From an uncultured Ruminococcus sp. (GTDB taxonomy: Bacteria > Bacillota > Clostridia > Oscillospirales > Ruminococcaceae): 6,054 nucleotides of DNA. Under the pieces are notes generated by a model. It saw only the letters and a program-made list of their open reading frames with translations, did not search any database and was not told where the DNA came from. Positions 1 through 5,642 of the stretch are shown in pieces (the stretch's first letter is position 1; each line of letters starts with the position of its first letter). The stretch spans positions 1 through 6,054 of the forward strand of contig CAMWXM010000176.1 in NCBI GenBank assembly GCA_947178195.1, read 5' to 3'. The position numbers and the translations under genes are program-made.

Positions 1-1
1 T

Positions 2-1381
2 ACGCATCTTTCAACCTTATACTATACTCCTTTTTTCATAACAGAAAATAATGATCTTTACATTTTATATAAAACTGTATATCAGGAATATTTTAAAAGC
101 AAATATTCAGGCATCGGCGGTCAAAATAGGTTTTATCTTGGCAGTGAATACTATTCAACATCTTTTGATTGGGAAAAAACTATAAAAGGTTATTTGTCCT
201 TTCGCTTTTTTGCACAAGATACAAGCTTATACTTAGGTGTTTTAAGCTGTTATTCTTCATCTGAAGATAAAAAGAATGTACATTGGAATCAATACATTAT
301 AGGTGATCCTGAGATTTCATATACTCCTATATTATTTGAAGATCGATCTTCATTAGTTGCACAATCAAGCCCTTATGAAAAAGTTGTTAGTTTAAAAACA
401 GAAAATCAATCGGTAGAATTTTTTAAAGCTTCTGACGGGTCTCATTCTACAAAATTTGATTATTCGTATATACTCGATGAAGGAATAGCATACTGCGGTT
501 ATTTTTACGGCGATAAATCAATTGTAGGATATGAATTTTCAAATATTCAATCCGCAGGACAAATGTTATTAGGCACAGAAAACGCCATAAGCGGTGGAGG
601 TCAGACTATAACAAGCAACCTTTCCGATTGGCAGAAAGCAATATACATTCTCGCCCAGCAGCAGGGAACAACCTATGAGGAATTACTTGAAAAATTGGAT
701 ATTATTATTGGTTCTGATCGCAATATTACAATAGTCGGAGATGACGGAATAGAATACAAAGTTGACGGATTATCCAAAATATTTGATGAAATGTATTCCA
801 AAGTAGAAAATATATCTGGGGATCTTTCCGAGCTTCTCGAATATTTAAAAAGCTTAAATATAGAGGGTTTGGGAAGTCATATATCTGCACTTGAAAGTAC
901 ATTAGATGATCTAAATGAACGTGATAAAAAACGTGAAGCTGTATATGGTGATTTGCTTGACAAGCTTGATGATTTGACTAAATCTTTTGATGGGTTGGAC
1001 TTAACTGATTTAGAACAGCTTAATTCTATAGCTCTCGATATCAGTCAAATAAAGGGTGCAATTAGAGAATTTTCTGTTCCTGTTGAAATTGATATAACAG
1101 ATACAATAAATAAATTTGAAACTCCTTCTTCAATTACAACAAAATTTCCTTTTTCCTTGCCATTTGATATTTACAACATTTTTAATATTTTTTCAGCCAG
1201 TCCACAAGCTCCTAAATTCACAATTCCTCTTGATTTTACATCTATCGGTGGCGAGTGTTACGATATAGTAATAGATCTATCCCAATATGAATTGATAGCA
1301 AATATTATTCGTTGGGTTTTATATGCTGTTTTTATTGTAGGCTTAATAGTCCTCACAAATAAACTTATAGGCAGAGGTTAA
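2..1381 (+). CDS. Membrane-anchored coiled-coil protein, probable inovirus-like attachment (pIII-like) protein; 5' end cut by the window
   Basis: The frame is open from base 2 to the TAA at 1379-1381 (459 visible residues) with no ATG, GTG or TTG before the TTG at 194, so the true start lies left of the window and 194 is not a believable start. The visible N-terminal part (to about residue 190) is rich in Tyr, Ser, Phe and Asp, as in an extracellular beta-type domain. A short Gly-rich hinge (SGGGQ, near residues 197-201) precedes a long acidic, heptad-like region (about residues 225-355) that is probably a coiled-coil stalk. Next come the motif KFPFSLPFDIYN and an APKFTIPL stretch (about 381-410), then one membrane helix (IIRWVLYAVFIVGLIVLTNK, about 435-454) with a short basic tail. 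An outer domain, a hinge and stalk and a C-terminal anchor match the layout of filamentous-phage pIII adsorption proteins. From memory, the FPF...PFDI / APKF / C-terminal helix arrangement recurs in inovirus-like elements of Firmicutes. A non-phage surface protein cannot be excluded. It overlaps the ribosome binding site of the next gene. Confidence 0.6.
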   Translation, partial: THLSTLYYTPFFITENNDLYILYKTVYQEYFKSKYSGIGGQNRFYLGSEYYSTSFDWEKTIKGYLSFRFFAQDTSLYLGVLSCYSSSEDKKNVHWNQYIIGDPEISYTPILFEDRSSLVAQSSPYEKVVSLKTENQSVEFFKASDGSHSTKFDYSYILDEGIAYCGYFYGDKSIVGYEFSNIQSAGQMLLGTENAISGGGQTITSNLSDWQKAIYILAQQQGTTYEELLEKLDIIIGSDRNITIVGDDGIEYKVDGLSKIFDEMYSKVENISGDLSELLEYLKSLNIEGLGSHISALESTLDDLNERDKKREAVYGDLLDKLDDLTKSFDGLDLTDLEQLNSIALDISQIKGAIREFSVPVEIDITDTINKFETPSSITTKFPFSLPFDIYNIFNIFSASPQAPKFTIPLDFTSIGGECYDIVIDLSQYELIANIIRWVLYAVFIVGLIVLTNKLIGRG

Positions 1382-1382
1382 A

Positions 1383-1637
1383 ATGGGAAATTTTTTCAAT
1401 AGTATCGGTAATTGGCTTACCGATAGAATAAACGATATTCAAGTTGTTTTATTCGCTCTTTTACCCGACAGTCCTTTTCAATTTACTTTGCCGCCTGAGG
1501 TTCAGGAGATCCTCGGCTATATAAATTGGCTTATTCCGTTTTATATGTTTGGTAATACTCTTTTGGTTTGGAGTTCTGCAATACTTATATACTACGCTTA
1601 TCAAACTATTTTACGTTGGGTAAAAGCAATAGAATAA
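1383..1637 (+). CDS. Small hydrophobic membrane protein, probable pVI-like virion end protein
   Basis: This 84-residue protein starts one base after the stop of the preceding gene. Its ribosome binding site (AGAGG, 1373-1377) lies inside the last codons of that gene, five bases from the ATG, which suggests translational coupling. The N-terminus is an amphipathic segment (residues 1-20, NWLTDRINDIQ) leading into VVLFALL and the motif LPDSPFQFTLP (27-37). One long hydrophobic stretch, about residues 43-77 (from ILGYINWLIPF to IYYAYQTILRW), would span the membrane once or twice, and the protein ends in a basic ILRWVKAIE tail. Size, topology and position directly after a pIII-like gene fit the minor coat protein pVI of filamentous phages, which caps the virion with pIII. 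Similar small proteins ending in ILRWVKAI are, from memory, common in inovirus-like elements and small mobile elements of Firmicutes. There is no enzymatic motif. The virion role is inferred from context; that it is a real coupled membrane protein is much firmer. Confidence 0.6.
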   Translation: MGNFFNSIGNWLTDRINDIQVVLFALLPDSPFQFTLPPEVQEILGYINWLIPFYMFGNTLLVWSSAILIYYAYQTILRWVKAIE

Positions 1638-1640
1638 AGT

Positions 1641-1694
1641 TTCACACGGTGGAGGGGTGCGAACGTGTGAGCGGGGTCCCCTCCACTGTGTGAA
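1641..1694 (+). repeat. Long GC-rich inverted repeat (hairpin)
   Basis: The left arm TTCACACGGTGGAGGGG (1641-1657) pairs with CCCCTCCACTGTGTGAA (1678-1694) over 17 positions with a single G-T wobble, around a 20-base loop. Part of the loop, CGTGTGA (1664-1670), can instead pair with TCACACG (1642-1648), and GGGGTCCCC (1673-1681) is itself a short dyad, so two mutually exclusive folds exist. No T-run follows (next bases CCCTTATTC), so this is not a standard rho-independent terminator. A structural role in single-stranded DNA, as an origin or packaging hairpin, is more likely. Confidence 0.85.
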
Positions 1695-1696
1695 CC

Positions 1697-1733
1697 CTTA
1701 TTCAAATCTTTTAATAATCAAAAGATGAATAAG
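1697..1733 (+). repeat. Second, AT-rich imperfect hairpin
   Basis: CTTATTCAAATCTTTT (1697-1712) pairs with AAAAGATGAATAAG (1720-1733), giving a 14-bp stem with a two-base AA bulge and a 7-base loop. It starts two bases after the GC-rich hairpin ends. The two hairpins in tandem look like one structured unit. It could also help stop transcription from the upstream genes, but the following bases (CTTTTATG) make a poor T-tract. Confidence 0.7.
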
Positions 1734-1849
1734 CTTTTATGTTTAATCATTCTGATGAGCGACCTATTTGTTAAATATAACCAATACATCAGCTCGGATC
1801 AGATCTTACCCATTGTGCAAAATAACAAGAAAGTTTAGGTTTTATTCTC

Positions 1850-3121
1850 ATGTTGATTTCAAAAGTTGACTGGCTAACCCTATCTATTAAACCTTCTTAC
1901 TCCGTAAATCCTTACGAATTCTATTTATCTCTTATAGAATTTTTTAAGCTTGATGATCTCATTGAATTGTTCAAGCTTGGTGGCGGTCATGGTTTTTACG
2001 ACTATTCATATAGTTATAACAATATTGTTTTCTCTGTTCCCAGACCTCTTGATGTTTGTGAACAAGGATTTTGTATAAGCTTCAGCGGTCAAGGAATTGA
2101 CTTTTATCTTGAATATCTGCGCAAGACAATTCCAGATTTTTCCGTTAAGCAGCTTCTGTCTAATTTCCTTTCATTAGCTGATAATGGAGACATAAAATGT
2201 AATGTTAGTCGTTTAGATATGGCTAATGATGATATTACATACTCTTTAAACGAAAAGCCTTTGCTTAACCTTGAAGTTATTTCTGATTCAATTCTTAAAA
2301 ATGAATTTACATCACCTTTTGCAATTAAGAAACGCCTTAAAAAATATGCAGTTACTTTTGTTGATTCCCAACGTGCCAAGCTCTGCGGCTTAATGGGCAA
2401 TACAATTTATTTAGGTTCAAGAAGAAGCAACGCTTTTTGTCGTATATATGATAAGCTTGCAGAAAGTCAGTCTAAAGAATCTCCCATTGATGAAAATATA
2501 AATCATTGGGTACGCTTTGAAATGGAATTCAAAGGTTGCAATGCTATGTCTGTTGCTGAACATATTGTAAGCCTTGATGAAGATTTATTTCCTTTGTGGT
2601 ATGCGGAAGTAGTCAATAACTATATCCGCTTTATTGATATAACCGAAAACAATATCAGCAATTATAGCCGCTGTCCTTCAAAAAAATGGTGGCTTGACTT
2701 CATCGGAACGGTTAATAAGCAAAAGCTTTATCACGTTAAACCTGTCGAAAATTTCTTTGACCGTTCTTTGCGCTGGCAGAAAAAAAGCGTATTTCCTTCT
2801 ATTGCCGCAATGCTTCAATGTATGCCGGTACAACAATATTTAATGCTTGTCAAGGAAACAATGCAATCTGAAAGCAGCATTAAACGCCAAAAGGAAATTA
2901 TTACCGACTTTATAAATGCTGATAAACATTCACCTGAGCTTGTAGGATATGAACGATATTCTCAATACATAGAAGATTCTGAATATCGTTCCTTCCTGCT
3001 TCAACTTCGTAAAGCCAGAGATGAAAATATTGCCGCAGCTGCTTCCGTTCGTAAATTACTTGATAAAGCCAAAACAGGTATTGATGAATTTTTAGATAAG
3101 CATTTTTATGATATTTTATAG
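1850..3121 (+). CDS. Rolling-circle replication initiation protein (Rep_trans / replication initiation factor family)
   Basis: This 423-residue protein would nick one strand of the element's circular form and start rolling-circle replication. Recognised blocks: an N-terminal VDWLTLSIKP (6-15); CISFSGQG (75-82); VSRLDMANDD (119-128), the RxDxxxDD-type block expected to bind metal; NTIYLGSRRSNAFCRIYDKLAE (184-205), the GSRxSxxxxRIYDK block typical of the family, whose Tyr200 is a candidate nucleophile; and WVRFEMEFKG (220-229). The C-terminal third is helical and charged and is likely to bind DNA or partners. These blocks fit the replication initiation factor family (Pfam PF02486), which includes pT181-type Rep proteins, ICE relaxases and the RstA-type Rep of filamentous phages. 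ATG 1850 is the only sensible start: an in-frame TAA lies about 27 bases upstream. The ribosome binding site is weak (TAGG, 1836-1839), suggesting low expression. The hairpin region lies directly upstream and the integrase gene follows after 14 bases. Which subgroup it belongs to is not settled. Confidence 0.85.
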   Translation: MLISKVDWLTLSIKPSYSVNPYEFYLSLIEFFKLDDLIELFKLGGGHGFYDYSYSYNNIVFSVPRPLDVCEQGFCISFSGQGIDFYLEYLRKTIPDFSVKQLLSNFLSLADNGDIKCNVSRLDMANDDITYSLNEKPLLNLEVISDSILKNEFTSPFAIKKRLKKYAVTFVDSQRAKLCGLMGNTIYLGSRRSNAFCRIYDKLAESQSKESPIDENINHWVRFEMEFKGCNAMSVAEHIVSLDEDLFPLWYAEVVNNYIRFIDITENNISNYSRCPSKKWWLDFIGTVNKQKLYHVKPVENFFDRSLRWQKKSVFPSIAAMLQCMPVQQYLMLVKETMQSESSIKRQKEIITDFINADKHSPELVGYERYSQYIEDSEYRSFLLQLRKARDENIAAAASVRKLLDKAKTGIDEFLDKHFYDIL

Positions 3122-3135
3122 ATTATGGTGATAAT

Positions 3136-4167
3136 ATGGCAAAAGCAAAGAAATTACCAAGCGGAAATTTTCGTGTAAATCTATACATAGGCAACGAGAA
3201 CGGCAAGCGAAAATATAAGAGCTTTACAGCCAAAACAAAAAAAGAAGACGAATTCTTGGCGGCACAATATAATTTTAACCGTAACGAAAACACAGCCGAA
3301 AATATAACGCTCCACAACGCTATTGAATGTTATATTGAAAGCAAACGGAATATTTTGTCACCTTCCACCGTAAGAGGATATTATACCGTACTGAAAAATT
3401 ATTGTCAAAATCTTATGTACAAGCGAGTAGGTGAAATTACCCGATTTGATTTACAGATCGCAATAAACGATATGGCGGCAAAGTACAGCCCTAAAAGCTG
3501 TCGTAATGCTCACGGTTTAATATCTGCGGTCATGAAGATGTACCGTCCTGAGTTTATTCTTACAACCACCTTGCCACGCAAAAGAAAACGTGAAATATAT
3601 GTTCCCGACAATGAGGAGATAGAATATATTTATAGCCTCGCTGTCGGTACCTCAAACGAAATTCCCGTATTTTTAGCCGCTGAATGTGGTTTAAGAGCTT
3701 CTGAAATAGGTGCTTTGACTGTTGAGAATGTAACTCCAAGTTACATATTTATCAAGCAGGCTTTGGTTATTGGTGATGATAACCTCGAGCATTTAAAAGA
3801 TCCTAAGTCCGAAAGCGGTTACCGCAAAGTTCCTATCAGTAAAGATGTATATGATTATCTGATTGCAAACGCTGCCGAAAACGGCAGGATCTGCAACAAG
3901 AAAACTGCTCTGATATGCAACAGCTTCACAAAGTTCAGAGATAGGAACAATCTCGACAAGAATCTGACTTTTCACGCTCTCCGCCACCACTATGCAAGTA
4001 AATGTATTTTGCTGGGCATTCCTCAAAAGTACATATCAGAGCTCATGGGGCACAGCTCCACGGAAATGATAGAAAAAGTATATCAGCATATCTTTCCTTC
4101 TGCTATGGAGGCTTATTCAAATATGTTAAGATTGCAGATGTCGGAGCTATGCAACACAAAAAAATAA
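3136..4167 (+). CDS. Tyrosine recombinase / phage-type integrase
   Basis: This 343-residue site-specific recombinase would integrate and excise the element. Residues 1-50 (LPSGNFRVNLYIG, then RKYKSFTAKTKKE) form an AP2-like arm-DNA-binding domain of the kind seen in Tn916-type and Gram-positive phage integrases. Residues about 58-140 are the SAM-like core-binding domain and 155-335 the catalytic domain. All expected catalytic residues are visible: Arg187 (GLRASE), a beta-hairpin Lys (Lys224, in DPKSESGYRKVPI), His280 and Arg283 (FHALRHHYAS), His306 (LMGHSS) and the nucleophile Tyr316 (VYQHIF). Length and order are normal, so the enzyme looks complete. The gene starts 14 bases after the rep stop, with GGTGAT just before the ATG, and very likely shares its transcript. 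A terminator follows at 4281-4311. Placement at the edge of the element suggests an attachment site close by on the right, but no core could be identified. Confidence 0.93.
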   Translation: MAKAKKLPSGNFRVNLYIGNENGKRKYKSFTAKTKKEDEFLAAQYNFNRNENTAENITLHNAIECYIESKRNILSPSTVRGYYTVLKNYCQNLMYKRVGEITRFDLQIAINDMAAKYSPKSCRNAHGLISAVMKMYRPEFILTTTLPRKRKREIYVPDNEEIEYIYSLAVGTSNEIPVFLAAECGLRASEIGALTVENVTPSYIFIKQALVIGDDNLEHLKDPKSESGYRKVPISKDVYDYLIANAAENGRICNKKTALICNSFTKFRDRNNLDKNLTFHALRHHYASKCILLGIPQKYISELMGHSSTEMIEKVYQHIFPSAMEAYSNMLRLQMSELCNTKK

Positions 4168-4217
4168 GTATAGCCGTCAAAGCCTTTTGCTGTCTGTCTT
4201 TTTATGATATTCGAATG

Positions 4218-4265
4218 AATCCCCCTCAAAATCTGAACCCTTGATTTTGGAATTTGAGGGGGATT
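4218..4265 (+). repeat. 13-bp perfect inverted repeat downstream of the integrase
   Basis: AATCCCCCTCAAA (4218-4230) is repeated exactly in inverted form as TTTGAGGGGGATT (4253-4265), with a 22-base spacer that contains a further partial dyad (CAAAATC with GATTTTG). It lies about 50 bases after the integrase stop and about 16 bases before a separate terminator. There is no T-run after it, so it is not itself a classical terminator. It could be a recombinase binding site, a transcript-stabilising stem, or a relic of another insertion. Confidence 0.75.
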
Positions 4266-4280
4266 ACTTATAAATCCTTT

Positions 4281-4311
4281 ATCCAAGCGGTTTGATACGC
4301 TTGGATTTTTT
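4281..4311 (+). terminator. Rho-independent terminator of the rep-integrase transcript
   Basis: A perfect 9-bp stem, ATCCAAGCG (4281-4289) with CGCTTGGAT (4298-4306), and an 8-base loop are followed by a run of six T (4306-4311). It faces the + strand, 114 bases past the integrase stop. No T-run exists on the other strand, so it works in one direction and would not stop transcripts coming from the transposase. Confidence 0.85.
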
Positions 4312-4417
4312 GTTCGAAATTGGAGACGAAATCGTAAAAAAGTTAAAAACGTCAAGTAAAAAATCAAAGTGCCAAGATTTGAACTCCCTGTTTACAATTT
4401 GAAGTGATATAAAGCGT

Positions 4418-5314
4418 TTATTTATCGGCAAATGCGGTTTCTGCTTCTAATGGTGTCTTGTTTCCTACCGCTCTATGTGGGCGAATCGTGTTATACCAAG
4501 CGATATACTTATCAATACAGTTTCGCAGCTCTTGTTCGGAACGGTATTTTGTTATATATAGTTCCTCACGCTTCATTGTGGAAAAGAATGATTCCATTAC
4601 GGAATTATCATAAGGATTATGTGCACTAGAGAAAGACTGTGTGACTATTAATGATTTTAAATATGTGCACATTGTGTATGAACGGTAATTTGAACCTCTA
4701 TCAGTGTGAAAAATTAATTTTTTAGGATTGCGTGTTTCATAAGCTTGTTTAAAGGTAGATTTTACCAAATTAGTGGAATTTTTCTTACCGATTTTATAGC
4801 TGATAACCATTCTTGAATATAAGTCGATAATGGCGCAGATGTAAAGCACCTTGTTATTGAATTTGTAATATGTAACATCGCTTACCCATATCTGATTTGG
4901 CGTGTCAGGGTTGAAATTCTGATTAATGTGATTTTTGCATTTTCGTATTTCCTTGTCGTACATTTTCTTAGCATCTTGGCGAGTACTTGTAAGTCCCATA
5001 TCATGCATAAGCTCCAAAACCATTTTTTTGCTTGTGTGATACCCTTCACGCTGCAAAACAGCCAGAATTTTATCCGAGCCGTAAATCTGTCGGCTTTCAT
5101 CATAGATTTCTTGAATTTTTAAACGAAGCTCCTCGCGATGCTTGGCATAGTAAGTATCATCACGTTTGTTACGCTTAATATGATTGTGGAATGTTCCTCT
5201 TGGAATATCAAGAGCATCGCATAAAACGTGAACGTTGTATTGTCCATAAAGCTTTTCAAGCTCGTTTAGCTTATCTTTTAAAGGAGAACCTACGCAGCAA
5301 TTCACGGTTTTCAA
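4418..5314 (-). CDS. IS3-family transposase, OrfB part (DDE integrase domain)
   Basis: This 298-residue stretch, counted from a TTG at 5314, is the catalytic part of the transposase that cuts and joins the IS ends. Residues about 20-50 form a second helix-turn-helix (YGQYNVHVLCDALDIPRGTF), about 60-115 an HTH_21-type region (ESRQIYGSDKI, then MHDMGLTS), and about 140-290 the rve (retroviral integrase-like) core. The catalytic triad is complete: Asp146 (WVSDVTYY), Asp205 (FHTDRGSNY) and Glu241 (NSVMESFFSTMKRE), with 35 residues between the second Asp and Glu, the D,D(35)E spacing of IS3. It ends in the usual YNTIRPHRAVGNKTPLEAE. The frame continues open upstream of 5314 through the OrfA helix-turn-helix to about 5509, so the TTG is probably not the natural start. 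The native protein is most likely one about 373-residue polypeptide starting at 5538, now separated from its start by a frameshift. Confidence 0.9.
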   Translation of the reverse strand: MKTVNCCVGSPLKDKLNELEKLYGQYNVHVLCDALDIPRGTFHNHIKRNKRDDTYYAKHREELRLKIQEIYDESRQIYGSDKILAVLQREGYHTSKKMVLELMHDMGLTSTRQDAKKMYDKEIRKCKNHINQNFNPDTPNQIWVSDVTYYKFNNKVLYICAIIDLYSRMVISYKIGKKNSTNLVKSTFKQAYETRNPKKLIFHTDRGSNYRSYTMCTYLKSLIVTQSFSSAHNPYDNSVMESFFSTMKREELYITKYRSEQELRNCIDKYIAWYNTIRPHRAVGNKTPLEAETAFADK

Positions 5315-5538
5315 GATCTTAATGATAGTTTTGAGACGCTCATTTTGTCGTTGAAGCGTTTTATAATCTGAAGATTTAATGATTTCAAAGCTTTCCGAAT
5401 CTTTTTTTGCTGTTTTTATCCATGAATAGATTGTGCTTTTCGGTATTCCTATGTTTTTTGCTATTGAGTCAACTGACTCGCAAGATTCAAGGTGAGCGAA
5501 GATTTGTTGTTTATTTCGGGGGTGTATTTGCTATTCAT
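5315..5538 (-). pseudogene. Transposase N-terminal (OrfA-like) region with a frameshift near its start
   Basis: A good start exists on the minus strand: AAGGAG (5547-5552), eight bases, then ATG at 5538, reading MNSKYTPE, a typical IS3 OrfA beginning. That frame then runs into TAG at 5461-5463 after 25 codons. The expected helix-turn-helix sequence continues in the neighbouring frame from 5509 (QQIFAHLESCESVDSIAKNI, then GIPKSTIYSWIK), followed by a short coiled-coil segment (DYKTLQRQNERLKTIIKILK) that runs straight into OrfB with no stop. One missing base between about 5520 and 5509 (GAAATAAAC, where a PEIKQQIF-like reading is expected) explains everything. Unless ribosomes slip here, the full transposase is not made. 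IS3 programmed frameshifts normally lie at the end of orfA, not within the first dozen codons, so damage or a sequencing error is likelier. Confidence 0.75.
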
Positions 5539-5601
5539 AATATTTGCTCCTTTTGAATAATAATTTTGCCGATCAATTCTTTGATTGGTCAGCATAACAC
5601 A

Positions 5602-5631
5602 ATTATAGCAGATAAGTGAAAGCTATTTCAA
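5602..5631 (-). promoter_or_regulatory. Probable sigma-70-type promoter of the transposase
   Basis: On the minus strand TTGAAA (5626-5631) and TATAAT (5602-5607) are separated by 18 bases, with a TG dinucleotide shortly before the -10 box (TGCTATAAT). This leads into the ribosome binding site and ATG at 5538. It lies just inside the presumed right end of the IS, the normal place for an IS3 promoter. Downstream of it, imperfectly paired TTGATCGG/CCAATCAA (5571-5588) could fold in the leader. Confidence 0.6.
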
Positions 5632-5642
5632 TAATTTAAACA

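Larger units (their letters stand above)
1638..1849 (+). other. Structured intergenic region, candidate replication origin / packaging signal
   Basis: These 212 bases have no open frame of note and separate the morphogenesis-type genes from the replication gene. The first half is dominated by two consecutive hairpins (1641-1694 and 1697-1733), the first far more GC-rich than anything nearby. The second half is AT-rich and holds a short dyad (CTGATG at 1752-1757 with CATCAG at 1787-1792) and the clustered GATC sites of CGGATCAGATCT (1795-1806). In filamentous phages the intergenic region just ahead of the replication gene carries the plus and minus origins and the packaging hairpin, so this is the best candidate in the window. 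No nick site can be named from sequence alone, and no clear sigma-70 promoter for the rep gene stands out. Confidence 0.5.
4389..5642 (-). mobile_element. IS3-family insertion sequence (IS150-like organisation), about 1.25 kb
   Basis: The element is identified by its transposase: an N-terminal helix-turn-helix part and a DDE catalytic part, both read on the minus strand. The ends are tentative. TGTTTACAATTTGAAGT at 4389-4405 and, on the minus strand from 5642, TGTTTAAATTATTGAAAT share the first six bases and then align only with small gaps. They begin with the TG expected of IS3 ends and lie 29 bases past the transposase stop and 104 bases before its ATG. The resulting length suits the family. 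No target duplication flanks these coordinates (CCC on the left, ATT on the right). A competing left end at 4400 would give a 3-bp ATT duplication but poorer inverted repeats. The IS points toward the integrase operon, against its transcription. Confidence 0.75.

Noticed and set aside
1751..1835. CTGATGAG at 1752-1759 resembles the conserved core of a hammerhead ribozyme
   Set aside because: No GAAA follows at stem-II distance; the only GAAA nearby (about 1829) is some 70 bases away, and no helices I-III can be drawn.
4002..4367. Open frames of about 80 codons on both strands over the integrase 3' end and the downstream spacer
   Set aside because: They overlap the certain integrase frame or run through the inverted repeat and terminator, and have no ribosome binding site or family features.
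4355..4391. On the minus strand GAGTTCAAATC followed by a T-rich run looks like a tRNA T-arm and 3' end, which would make a tempting attachment site
   Set aside because: Only three of five T-stem pairs form, the acceptor side has no partner, and no remaining tRNA body is found on either side of the IS.
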